64,000 nt of DNA, taken from the NCBI RefSeq assembly GCF_902497785.1, contig NZ_CABVHK010000015.1:72746-136745 (forward strand), written 5' to 3'. Origin of the DNA: Pseudomonas fluorescens (GTDB lineage: Bacteria; Pseudomonadota; Gammaproteobacteria; Pseudomonadales; Pseudomonadaceae). The notes under the pieces were generated by a model. It saw nothing but the letters and a program-made list of their open reading frames with translations. It was not told the DNA's origin and ran no database searches. Shown here one piece after another: positions 1 to 7,554 of this stretch (position 1 is the stretch's first letter; each line of letters opens with the position of its first letter). The position numbers were made by a program, and so were the translations under genes.

Positions 1-1027
1 CGAGGATCGCAATCGGGTAACCGTGCAGGTAGGCAAAACCGCACACCAGCGTCGTCCCGAACAACGCCTTGAATTCGTCGAACACCGAGCCGTCCACCAG
101 TCGCGCAATCACTTCGCGCACGTCGAAGGGTTGTTTGGCATCGGCCGAGACCACGCCGTACAACTCGTCGCTGGCGTAGAGCGGGGCAATCGGCGTGCGC
201 TGCTGAACCTCGCCGAGCTTGCGCCAGTTGAGGTTGGCGATGCTGCGTCGGGCGATGGCCAAGGCGTGTTCATCGCTCTCGGCGTAGTGGTCGGCGACCC
301 CGGAAATCTTGCAGTGCACATCGGCACCGCCCAGGTCTTCCGCGCTGACCACTTCACCGGTCGCGGCTTTCACCAGCGGGGGACCAGCGAGGAAAATCGT
401 CGCTTGTTCACGCACCATGATCGCTTCGTCGGCCATCGCCGGCACGTAAGCGCCGCCGGCGGTGCAGGAGCCCATGACCACCGCGATTTGCGGAATGCCC
501 ATGGCGCTCATGTTCGCCTGATTGAAGAAGATCCGCCCGAAGTGCTCACGATCCGGAAACACTTCATCCTGACGCGGCAGGTTGGCGCCGCCAGAGTCCA
601 CCAGATAGATGCACGGCAGGCGATTCTGCTGGGCGATCGTCTGGGCGCGCAGGTGCTTTTTCACGGTCAGCGGGTAATACGAACCGCCTTTCACCGTCGC
701 ATCGTTGGCGACGATCATGCATTCGACGCCTTCAACACGGCCGATCCCGGCAATCACGCCTGCGGCCGGCACGTCTTCGCCGTACACCTCGTAAGCCGCC
801 AGTTGGCTGATCTCGAGAAACGGCGAGCCTGGATCGAGCAGGCGATTGATCCGCTCACGGGGCAGCAATTTGCCCCGCGAAGTATGGCGTTCTTGCGCTT
901 TCGGGCCGCCACCTTGCTGCACTTGGGCGAGCAGGGTGTGCAGGGCGTCGACCTGTTTGAGCATCGCCGCGCTGTTGCTCGCGAACTCCGCCGAACGGGG
1001 GTTGAGCTGGGTATGCAGGATAGCCAT
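1..1027 (-). CDS. liuB: Methylcrotonyl-CoA carboxylase, carboxyltransferase (beta) subunit, partial
   Basis: The first 342 residues are visible; the C-terminus lies beyond the left edge. The protein begins MAILHTQLNPRSAEFASNSA and continues with carboxyltransferase-family stretches such as LLDPGSPFLEISQLAAYEVY and MGSCTAGGAYVPAMADEA, the latter being the glycine-rich oxyanion region of biotin-dependent carboxyltransferases. By family knowledge it works with the biotin subunit LiuD to carboxylate 3-methylcrotonyl-CoA in leucine breakdown in the cytoplasm. It starts 12 bp after the liuA stop, so the two are co-transcribed; liuC and liuD are expected further left. The ATG at 1027 is the natural start. 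A long open frame on the opposite strand is a shadow. Confidence 0.95.
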   Translation of the reverse strand, partial: MAILHTQLNPRSAEFASNSAAMLKQVDALHTLLAQVQQGGGPKAQERHTSRGKLLPRERINRLLDPGSPFLEISQLAAYEVYGEDVPAAGVIAGIGRVEGVECMIVANDATVKGGSYYPLTVKKHLRAQTIAQQNRLPCIYLVDSGGANLPRQDEVFPDREHFGRIFFNQANMSAMGIPQIAVVMGSCTAGGAYVPAMADEAIMVREQATIFLAGPPLVKAATGEVVSAEDLGGADVHCKISGVADHYAESDEHALAIARRSIANLNWRKLGEVQQRTPIAPLYASDELYGVVSADAKQPFDVREVIARLVDGSVFDEFKALFGTTLVCGFAYLHGYPIAIL

Positions 1028-1039
1028 GGACAGCTCCGT

Positions 1040-2203
1040 TTAGCGGGTTTCGTTGAACAGTTCGCGACCGATCAGCATGCGACGAATCTCGCTGGTGCCG
1101 GCGCCGATTTCGTACAGCTTGGCGTCACGCAACAGACGGCCGGCCGGGAATTCGTTGATGTAGCCGTTGCCGCCGAGAATCTGGATCGCGTCGAGGGCCA
1201 TTTGCGTGGCGCGCTCGGCGCTGTAGAGGATCACGCCGGCAGCGTCCTTGCGCGTGGTTTCGCCGCGTTCGCAGGCTTGAGCCACGGCATACAGGTAGGC
1301 ACGGCTGGCGTTGAGTTGGGTGTACATGTCGGCGACCTTGCCCTGGATCAGCTGGAATTCGCCGATGCTCTGGCCGAATTGCTTGCGGTCGTGGATGTAG
1401 GGAACGATCAGGTCCATGCACGCCTGCATGATCCCGGTCGGGCCGCCGGAGAGCACAACGCGCTCGTAGTCGAGGCCGCTCATCAGCACTTTCACGCCGC
1501 CGTTGAGTACGCCGAGAATGTTTTCTTCCGGTACTTCGACGTCATCGAAGAACAGCTCGCAGGTGTTGGAACCGCGCATGCCGAGCTTGTCGAATTTGTT
1601 GCTGCGGCTGAAGCCTTTCCAGTCACGCTCGACGATGAACGCGGTGATGCCGTGGGGGCCTTTTTCCAGGTCAGTCTTGGCGTAGATCACGTAGGTGCTG
1701 GCGTCGGGGCCGTTGGTGATCCAGGTTTTGCTGCCGTTGAGCACGTAGCGGTCGCCACGTTTGTCGGCGCGCAATTTCATCGAGACCACGTCGGAACCGG
1801 CATTCGGTTCGCTCATGGCCAAGGCGCCGACGTGCTCGCCGCTGATCAGCTTCGGCAGGTATTTGCTTTTCTGTTCGTGGTTGCCGTTGCGGTTGATCTG
1901 GTTGACGCAGAGGTTGGAGTGGGCGCCATAGGACAGGGCGACCGAGGCCGAGCCGCGGCTGATTTCTTCCATCGCCACCACGTGCGCCAGGTAACCCAGG
2001 CCAGCACCGCCGTACTCTTCCGGCACGGTAACGCCGAGCAGGCCCATGTCGCCGAATTTGCGCCACAGGTCGGCAGGGAACAGGTTGTCGATGTCGATCT
2101 GAGCGGCGCGCGGAGCGATCTCTTTGGCGACGAAGGACTGAACCTGATCGCGCAACATGTCGATGGTTTCACCGAGGGCAAAGTTCAGGGATGGGTAGCT
2201 CAT
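1040..2203 (-). CDS. liuA: Isovaleryl-CoA dehydrogenase
   Basis: 387 residues, the normal length for isovaleryl-CoA dehydrogenase, a cytoplasmic FAD enzyme that oxidises isovaleryl-CoA to 3-methylcrotonyl-CoA and passes electrons to ETF. The acyl-CoA dehydrogenase signatures are present: ALAMSEPNAGSD near residues 127-138, WITNGPDA near 161-168, and GLDYERVVLSGG, whose Glu247 sits where the catalytic base of isovaleryl-CoA dehydrogenases lies. The C-terminal IQILGGNGY(I)NEFPAGR block is intact. It is the first gene of the leftward liu operon, and two LiuR-type palindromes lie 57-114 bp upstream. Confidence 0.97.
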   Translation of the reverse strand: MSYPSLNFALGETIDMLRDQVQSFVAKEIAPRAAQIDIDNLFPADLWRKFGDMGLLGVTVPEEYGGAGLGYLAHVVAMEEISRGSASVALSYGAHSNLCVNQINRNGNHEQKSKYLPKLISGEHVGALAMSEPNAGSDVVSMKLRADKRGDRYVLNGSKTWITNGPDASTYVIYAKTDLEKGPHGITAFIVERDWKGFSRSNKFDKLGMRGSNTCELFFDDVEVPEENILGVLNGGVKVLMSGLDYERVVLSGGPTGIMQACMDLIVPYIHDRKQFGQSIGEFQLIQGKVADMYTQLNASRAYLYAVAQACERGETTRKDAAGVILYSAERATQMALDAIQILGGNGYINEFPAGRLLRDAKLYEIGAGTSEIRRMLIGRELFNETR

Positions 2204-2259
2204 GGGTCACCTTTTGGCTTTTTTGTTGGGCGGGGAGGGCAGCGATTTGGCTCTCACCT

Positions 2260-2273
2260 TTACGTTAACGTAA
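2260..2273. promoter_or_regulatory. LiuR-type operator 1
   Basis: TTACGTTAACGTAA is a perfect 14-bp palindrome in the divergent region between liuA and the acyl-CoA synthetase, 57 bp before the liuA start. It resembles the sites assigned to the MerR-family regulator LiuR in gammaproteobacteria, and liuR itself is in this window. Confidence 0.8.
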
Positions 2274-2301
2274 GCCTGTGACGAATGGCTGTCAATCACC
2301 C

Positions 2302-2317
2302 TTTACGTTAACGTCAA
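2302..2317. promoter_or_regulatory. LiuR-type operator 2
   Basis: TTTACGTTAACGTCAA is a second copy of the same palindrome, 42 bp from operator 1. Having two sites in the 226-bp divergent region fits one for each transcription direction: liuAB leftward and the acyl-CoA synthetase rightward. Confidence 0.8.
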
Positions 2318-2429
2318 CTTGAGCGAGAGTAGGACTGTTCTTACAGCCTAGCGTCGGACGTTGTGGCAAGGGAGCTAACTCCCTCACCATACAAGTCACG
2401 CTCCTACAATAAAGACAATAGGGGTCGTC

Positions 2430-4124
2430 ATGGATCAACCCAGTGCAAGCCCGCAGCGCAGCTATACCCGTGGTTCTCAGGACAAAGCCCTGCTGGCGAT
2501 GACTATCGGTCAAGCCTTCGACAACACTGTCGCGCAGTACCCGACCGGAGAGGCGTTGGTGGTGCGCCATCAGCAGTTGCGCTACACCTGGCAGCAACTG
2601 TCCGACGCCGTGGACCTGCACGCCAGAGCCTTATTGGCGCTGGGCTTGCAGACCGGTGATCGCCTGGGCATCTGGGCGCCGAATTGCGCCCAGTGGTGCA
2701 TCAGCCAGTTCGCCAGCGCGAAGATCGGCGTGATCCTGGTCAACATCAACCCGGCGTATCGCAGTTCCGAGCTGGAATACGTGTTGAAGCAATCAGGCTG
2801 CCAATGGCTGGTCTGCGCGGGTGCTTTCAAGACGTCCAACTACCACGCGATGCTGCAAGGTCTTGTGCCTGAGCTGGCGGAGCAGTCCATCGGTCAATTG
2901 CAGAGCGAGCGCCTGCCGGACCTGCGCGGTGTGATCAGCCTCGATGCGCAGCCGCCCTCGGGTTTTCTGCCGTGGTCACAGCTGAGCGATCTGGCGGCCA
3001 GCCTCACTGCTGAACAGTTGCAGGAACGTCAGGACAGCCTGCACTTCGACCAAGCGGTGAACATCCAGTACACCTCCGGTACCACCGGTTTCCCCAAGGG
3101 TGCGACCCTCAGTCACTACAACATTCTCAACAACGGCTACATGGTCGGTGAAAGCCTTGGCCTGACCGCCAACGACCGGCTGGTGATCCCGGTGCCGCTG
3201 TATCACTGCTTCGGCATGGTCATGGGCAACCTCGGGTGCATTACCCATGGCAGCACCATGATCTACCCGAACGATGCCTTCGATCCGCTGCTGACGCTGA
3301 CCACCGTTGCCGAAGAAAAAGCCACCGCGCTGTATGGCGTGCCGACCATGTTCATCGCCATGCTCGATCAGCCCAATCGCCGCGAGTTCGACCTGTCGAG
3401 CCTGCGCACCGGGATCATGGCCGGTGCAACCTGCCCGATCGAAGTGATGCGCCGGGTCATCAGCGAAATGCACATGAGCGAAGTGCAGATTGCCTACGGC
3501 ATGACGGAAACCAGCCCGGTGTCCTTGCAGACCGGTCCGTCAGACGAACTGGAATTGCGCGTTACCACCGTCGGCCGCACCCAGCCGCAACTGGAAAGCA
3601 AAATCATCGACGAGGCGGGCAATCTGGTACCGCGCGGCATCATTGGTGAGCTTTGCACTCGCGGTTACAGCGTGATGCTCGGTTACTGGAACAACCCGCA
3701 AGGCACTGCCGAGGCCATCGATCAGGCCGGCTGGATGCACACCGGTGACTTGGCGAGCATGAATGAAGAGGGTTACGTGTGCATTGCCGGACGCAACAAG
3801 GACATGATCATCCGCGGCGGTGAGAATGTTTACCCGCGGGAGCTGGAAGAATTTTTCTTTACCCACCCGGCGGTGGCGGATGTGCAAGTGATCGGCATTC
3901 CGTGTTCGCGTTATGGCGAGGAAATCGTCGCCTGGATCAAATTCCACCCCGGCCACAGCGCGACTGAAGAAGAACTGAAGACCTGGTGCAAGGAGCGCAT
4001 CGCCCACTTCAAGACGCCGCGTTACTTCAAGTTTGTGGAAGAGTTTCCGATGACGGTAACCGGCAAGATCCAGAAATTCCGGATGCGCGAGATCAGCATC
4101 GAGGAGCTCAAAGCGATGCCGTAG
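2430..4124 (+). CDS. AMP-binding acyl-CoA synthetase
   Basis: 564 residues of the ANL adenylate-forming superfamily. The P-loop-like motif YTSGTTGFPKGA is at about residues 214-225, followed by YGMTETSP, GWMHTGD, and the C-terminal domain with GRNKDMIIRGGENVYP and the catalytic lysine in VTGKIQ. The enzyme is expected to convert a carboxylate to its CoA thioester through an acyl-adenylate. Divergence from liuA across a region with two LiuR-type palindromes suggests the substrate is a short branched acid such as isovalerate or a related terpenoid acid; this is inference. The TAG stop at 4122-4124 forms the first bases of a REP element. Confidence 0.93.
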   Translation: MDQPSASPQRSYTRGSQDKALLAMTIGQAFDNTVAQYPTGEALVVRHQQLRYTWQQLSDAVDLHARALLALGLQTGDRLGIWAPNCAQWCISQFASAKIGVILVNINPAYRSSELEYVLKQSGCQWLVCAGAFKTSNYHAMLQGLVPELAEQSIGQLQSERLPDLRGVISLDAQPPSGFLPWSQLSDLAASLTAEQLQERQDSLHFDQAVNIQYTSGTTGFPKGATLSHYNILNNGYMVGESLGLTANDRLVIPVPLYHCFGMVMGNLGCITHGSTMIYPNDAFDPLLTLTTVAEEKATALYGVPTMFIAMLDQPNRREFDLSSLRTGIMAGATCPIEVMRRVISEMHMSEVQIAYGMTETSPVSLQTGPSDELELRVTTVGRTQPQLESKIIDEAGNLVPRGIIGELCTRGYSVMLGYWNNPQGTAEAIDQAGWMHTGDLASMNEEGYVCIAGRNKDMIIRGGENVYPRELEEFFFTHPAVADVQVIGIPCSRYGEEIVAWIKFHPGHSATEEELKTWCKERIAHFKTPRYFKFVEEFPMTVTGKIQKFRMREISIEELKAMP

Positions 4125-4204
4125 GAGCTGGCGAAGGCTGCGATCTTTTGGGCTTGGCGCAGAAGGTTCAGATCAAAAGATCGCAGGCTGCGCCAGCTCC
4201 TACG
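4121..4204. repeat. REP pair, family B
   Basis: Inverted pair of the TAGGAGCTGGCGAAGGCTGCG type ending in the mirror form GCAGGCTGCGCCAGCTCCTA. It overlaps the stop codon of the acyl-CoA synthetase gene. Confidence 0.9.
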
Positions 4205-4251
4205 GGGATTTGTATCCATCTTCAGGCTCTTTCAGGAATCGCAGAAAGCAC

Positions 4252-4275
4252 AAAGGGGAGCCGAAGCTCCCCTTT
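4252..4275 (-). terminator. Terminator of the CrcY-type sRNA
   Basis: Perfect 10-bp stem AAAGGGGAGC / GCTCCCCTTT closing a TTCG tetraloop when read on the minus strand. It ends the small RNA and may also stop transcription coming from the synthetase gene on the other side. Confidence 0.88.
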
Positions 4276-4627
4276 AATTTTGTCGTTGCGCGTGCTCTTT
4301 TTTTATTATTAAGGGGCGGTCTGTTTTTGTTTTTGGCAACCGTGACCCTTTACCGCTGTTTTTATCGATCCCCATCCGGGATCAAGAGCAAACGTATTTT
4401 TTTGAGCGCTGATTTGCTTTTTCGCTGAGCGATCCAACCAGTTCGGGAGCTACCTGAGGGTAGTTTTATTGTTCTCTGCCCGGTTGCGGGTTACTTCGAA
4501 AAGCACCCTGAAAAGCACACCTTCTCCAAAAAAATCTGTTAGCTGCGTCTCTGCCGTGTTGTTCTTGTTATGTCAGAGTCGTTTCGTCTTATTTTTATTG
4601 GTTTGCTGCTTTTTATTCTTGTTATGC
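4252..4627 (-). ncRNA. crcY: CrcY/CrcZ-family small RNA (Crc/Hfq decoy)
   Basis: About 375 nt from a predicted start near 4627 to the TTCG-loop terminator. The minus-strand transcript carries at least six runs of AAN triplets: 4610-4623, 4585-4603, 4555-4569, 4463-4473, 4321-4335 and 4295-4310 (for example AACAAGAACAAC). Such A-rich motifs are the Hfq/Crc targets that let CrcZ and CrcY titrate the catabolite-repression complex. By established knowledge P. putida crcY lies beside the HMG-CoA lyase gene and is about 370 nt, which matches here; crcZ lies beside cbrB instead. There is no convincing coding frame. Transcription should depend on RpoN and CbrB. The family call is strong; the choice of CrcY over CrcZ rests on the neighbour. 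Confidence 0.87.
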
Positions 4628-4637
4628 CATAGAGATA

Positions 4638-4652
4638 GCAGAAGCCGTGCCA
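4638..4652 (-). promoter_or_regulatory. Sigma-54 promoter of the sRNA
   Basis: Minus strand reads TGGCACG-GCTT-CTGCT, with the -24 GG at 4651/4650 and the -12 GC at 4639/4638, exactly 10 nt apart. The match to TGGCACG-N4-TTGCW is one mismatch short of perfect. It predicts a start about 12 nt downstream, near 4627. Confidence 0.88.
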
Positions 4653-4732
4653 ACTTTTAAAAACCCTTTAAATTCAAGAGGTTGAGTTTTTGTAGGATTT
4701 TTCATTCAGGAAAAATCCGACAATTTGTTTCC

Positions 4733-4776
4733 GTGTTACTCGCTTGCGCCCCACATTTTCGCCGCAGCGGTAACAC
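4733..4776. promoter_or_regulatory. Candidate CbrB upstream activating site
   Basis: Inverted 7-mers GTGTTAC (4733-4739) and GTAACAC (4770-4776), separated by 30 bp, lie about 105-150 bp upstream of the predicted sRNA start. That is enhancer distance for an NtrC-family activator such as CbrB, whose sites contain GTTAC/GTAAC half-sites. The assignment is inference. Confidence 0.6.
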
Positions 4777-4794
4777 CCTGTCACACCGGTGCAA

Positions 4795-5694
4795 TCATTG
4801 TGCGTTACGCGCCTTGGCCACGCGCGAACCGGTGGGACGTCCCAGTACCGTGCAAATCTGCTGGCCGGCAACAATCAACGCGTCCAGGTCGATCCCGGTG
4901 TCGATACCCAGGCCATTCAACAGATACACCACGTCTTCGGTGGCCACGTTACCGCTGGCGCCCTTGGCATATGGGCAGCCGCCGAGGCCGGCGATGGAGC
5001 TGTCGAACACCGCGATGCCTTCGAGCAGGCTCGCATAGATATTGGCCATGGCCTGGCCGTAGGTATCGTGGAAGTGCCCGGCGAGTTTCTCCCGCGGCAC
5101 ATCTGCCGACACCACGTCGAACATCCTGCGCGTCGCGCCGGCAGTGCCGGTGCCGATGGTGTCTCCCAGCGAGACTTCGTAGCAGCCCATCGCATAGAGC
5201 TCGCGAGCCACCCGGGCAACCTGCTCCGGCGCGACGTTACCTTCGTACGGGCAGCCCAGCACACACGACACGTAACCGCGCACGGTGACGCCGTGTTGTT
5301 TGGCAGCCTGCATGATCGGCGCGAAGCGCTCCAGGCTTTCGCTGATCGAGCAATTGATGTTGCGTTGGGAGAACGCTTCGGACGCCGCGGCGAACACGGC
5401 GACTTCCTTGACCCCGGCGGCGATCGCATCTTCGAAGCCACGCAGGTTGGGGGCCAGGGCGCCGTAGGTCACGCCCGGTTTGCGCTGAATTTGCGCGAAG
5501 ACATCGGCAGAGCCGGCCATTTGCGGCACCCATTTGGGCGAGACAAAACTGCCGACTTCGATATAGCCGAGGCCGGCAGCGGTCAATGCATCGACCAGTT
5601 GCACCTTGTCGGCGACACTGATCGGCCGGGCTTCATTTTGCAGACCGTCGCGTGGGCCGACTTCGACCAGGCGAACGTGGGAGGGAAGGGACAT
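4795..5694 (-). CDS. mvaB: Hydroxymethylglutaryl-CoA lyase
   Basis: 299 residues, the usual length. HMG-CoA lyase cleaves 3-hydroxy-3-methylglutaryl-CoA to acetoacetate and acetyl-CoA, the last step of leucine degradation (called LiuE in P. aeruginosa). The N-terminal VEVGPRDGLQNE motif at residues 10-21 carries the metal-binding Asp, the GHFHDTYGQA block supplies histidine ligands, and the flexible-loop signature GLGGCPYAKGASGN with the catalytic Cys is near the C-terminus. It is separated from liuAB by the synthetase and the sRNA gene, and lies just downstream of liuR on the same strand with a REP pair between. Confidence 0.96.
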   Translation of the reverse strand: MSLPSHVRLVEVGPRDGLQNEARPISVADKVQLVDALTAAGLGYIEVGSFVSPKWVPQMAGSADVFAQIQRKPGVTYGALAPNLRGFEDAIAAGVKEVAVFAAASEAFSQRNINCSISESLERFAPIMQAAKQHGVTVRGYVSCVLGCPYEGNVAPEQVARVARELYAMGCYEVSLGDTIGTGTAGATRRMFDVVSADVPREKLAGHFHDTYGQAMANIYASLLEGIAVFDSSIAGLGGCPYAKGASGNVATEDVVYLLNGLGIDTGIDLDALIVAGQQICTVLGRPTGSRVAKARNAQ

Positions 5695-5734
5695 GGGAAT
5701 GACCTTTTCTGTTTGTCTGGATGTTCACGCAACC

Positions 5735-5827
5735 CTGTGGGAGCGAGCCTGCTCGCGATGAGGGCATGACATTCAATAGAGATGTTGACTGACCGTCCGC
5801 CATCGCGAGCAGGCTCGCTCCCACAGT
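5735..5827. repeat. REP pair, family A
   Basis: CTGTGGGAGCGAGCCTGCTC and its mirror image flank a 40-bp spacer, between mvaB and liuR. Confidence 0.9.
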
Positions 5828-5843
5828 GGACGGGGTTTGCCCG

Positions 5844-6242
5844 TTAAACGACCACCTGACTCTTCATCGTCTGCTCCAGCGCCTGGGTGCAGCGCTCCTG
5901 CGCGGTGTCCAGTTCGAGCTTCATCTGTTCGATGTCGAGCATCTGCTGCTCAAGCTGTTCGCGGCGTTCGGAAATTTTGTTCAACATGGTTTGCAGCTGT
6001 TTCTGATTGCCGCCGGTGGGGTCGTAAAGCTCGATCAGCTCGCGGCATTCGGCGAGGGAGAAGCCGATGCGCTTGCCTCGCAGGATCAGTTTCAGGCTGA
6101 CCTTGTCGCGAGGCGAATAAATGCGCTCCTGACCACGACGCTCGGGGCTGAGCAGGCCTTGCTCTTCATAAAAGCGAATGGCCCGCGTGGTGATGTCGAG
6201 CTCGCGGGCGAGATCGGAAATGCTATAGGTCTGGCTGCTCAT
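5844..6242 (-). CDS. liuR: MerR-family regulator LiuR
   Basis: 132 residues. The MerR winged helix-turn-helix is at the N-terminus (YSISDLARELDITTRAIRFYEEQG, residues 6-29), followed by the RIYSPRD wing and a coiled-coil dimerisation helix (about residues 76-118, rich in Gln and Leu). No metal-binding cysteines are seen, which fits a coenzyme-A-ester sensor rather than a metal sensor. LiuR is known to regulate leucine and acyclic terpene catabolism in Pseudomonas. A palindrome 43 bp upstream suggests autoregulation. Confidence 0.92.
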   Translation of the reverse strand: MSSQTYSISDLARELDITTRAIRFYEEQGLLSPERRGQERIYSPRDKVSLKLILRGKRIGFSLAECRELIELYDPTGGNQKQLQTMLNKISERREQLEQQMLDIEQMKLELDTAQERCTQALEQTMKSQVVV

Positions 6243-6284
6243 GGGCGCGCTCGAGAAAGGTCATGGCGCTAAGCTAATGGCAGG

Positions 6285-6300
6285 TTGACGTTTACGTCAA
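6285..6300. promoter_or_regulatory. LiuR-type operator 3 (autoregulatory)
   Basis: TTGACGTTTACGTCAA, a near-perfect palindrome of the same type as the two sites at 2260 and 2302, 43 bp before the liuR start codon. Confidence 0.78.
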
Positions 6301-6332
6301 GGGGGCGTGGTTCTTCGGTGTTCGTGCGGGCC

Positions 6333-6424
6333 TCTTCGCAGGCAAGCCCGCTCCCACAGAATTTTTTGGTGTTCACAAATGCCGTGCTCACTGGAGATCC
6401 CTGTGGGAGCGGGCTTGCCCGCGA
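6333..6424. repeat. REP pair, GGGCTTGCCC variant
   Basis: GCAAGCCCGCTCCCACAG at the left and CTGTGGGAGCGGGCTTGCCC at the right. The two halves face the opposite way from most family A pairs here. Confidence 0.85.
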
Positions 6425-6448
6425 AAAACGATGACGCGGTGCAAAGCC

Positions 6449-7378
6449 CTACACCTTGTCGAGCTTCTTCTCATGCGCCGTCACCTGCTGGCACAACTCG
6501 ATCATCTGCTCGCGCATCCAGCGATTGGCCGGGTCCTGGTCGGTGCTCTCGTGCCAATACAGATGGGTCTCCACCGCAGGCACATCGTTGACCGGCAGGC
6601 TGAAGGCGTGCAGGTCGTTACGCCGGGCAAAGCGCTCCGGCACGGTCATGACCATGTCAGTCTGCTGCAACACTTGCGAAGCCATCAGGTAATGCTGCGA
6701 CCGCAGGGCGATCTTGCGCTGGATGCCCATCTTCCCCAAGGCCAGGTCGACATGGCCCAGACCGCTGCGGCGGCTGGAGATATGGATATGGGTCAATGAC
6801 AGATAGTCATCGAGGGAGAATTTTTCCTTGCCCGCCAGCGGATGCCCCTTGCGCATCGCACACACGTATCGGTCTTCCATCAACTTGACGTGCCGTACCT
6901 GCGGGTCGGTGTTGAGTGGCGCATCCACCGCGAAATCCAGCCGGCCCGCCGCCAGTTCCTTGGTGGTTTCACGGCGCTTGGACAGGAAACTTTCAATGAT
7001 CACCGTCGGCGCCAGACGCCGCAAACGCTGGAACAGCGGCGGCAGGATCACTGCTTCGGTAAGGTCGGTCATGCTGATGCGGTAGGTCTTGACCGCCTGC
7101 AGCGGGTTGAAAATACGGCTTTCCTGCACCGACACCCGCAGCAGCGAGAGGGCGTTGCGCACCGGGCCGATGATGTTCTGCGCCATCGGCGTGGGCACCA
7201 TGCCCTGGGCGGTCCGCACGAACAAAGGATCGTTGAAGGTCTCGCGCAGGCGCGCCAACGCGTTCGACACCGCCGGTTGGGTGATGCCGACAATCTGCCC
7301 GGCGCGGGTCAGGTTGGCTTCGGTGTAGATCGCGTCGAAGACGATGAAAAGGTTGAGGTCGACCTTGCTCAGATTCAT
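6449..7378 (-). CDS. LysR-family transcriptional regulator
   Basis: 309 residues, typical LysR length. Helix-turn-helix at residues about 20-45 (LTRAGQIVGITQPAVSNALARLRE), then a substrate-binding domain of about 200 residues. The opening NLSKVDLNLFIVFDAIY resembles the NodD/LeuO-like branch. It is transcribed away from the acyl-CoA dehydrogenase at 7555 across a 176-bp gap, the classic arrangement for a LysR regulator and its target. The inducer cannot be told from sequence. Confidence 0.93.
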   Translation of the reverse strand: MNLSKVDLNLFIVFDAIYTEANLTRAGQIVGITQPAVSNALARLRETFNDPLFVRTAQGMVPTPMAQNIIGPVRNALSLLRVSVQESRIFNPLQAVKTYRISMTDLTEAVILPPLFQRLRRLAPTVIIESFLSKRRETTKELAAGRLDFAVDAPLNTDPQVRHVKLMEDRYVCAMRKGHPLAGKEKFSLDDYLSLTHIHISSRRSGLGHVDLALGKMGIQRKIALRSQHYLMASQVLQQTDMVMTVPERFARRNDLHAFSLPVNDVPAVETHLYWHESTDQDPANRWMREQMIELCQQVTAHEKKLDKV

Positions 7379-7554
7379 TGCGCTGCACTCTTATTGTTGG
7401 GGCTTTTTGATCGGGCCGAGGGCCTTGGCAATCAGTCGATCATATATCGGTGATGAATGTTAATACACGCCGAGAATAGGCTAGGTAAATTTTCGTAGCT
7501 GTTCTAGCATCGATTGCATGACCTAAACAACCTCTCCCAAGAAGGTAGCTGCTC

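Noticed and set aside
23..2281. 752-codon open frame on the plus strand
   Set aside because: It is antisense to liuB and liuA, which have clear family motifs; GC-rich codons make antisense frames stay open. It has no ribosome site and no recognisable domain.
4210..4874. Small open frames in the AT-rich gap between the synthetase and mvaB
   Set aside because: They overlap the CrcY-type sRNA, give low-complexity Phe/Leu/Ser peptides, and have no ribosome sites.
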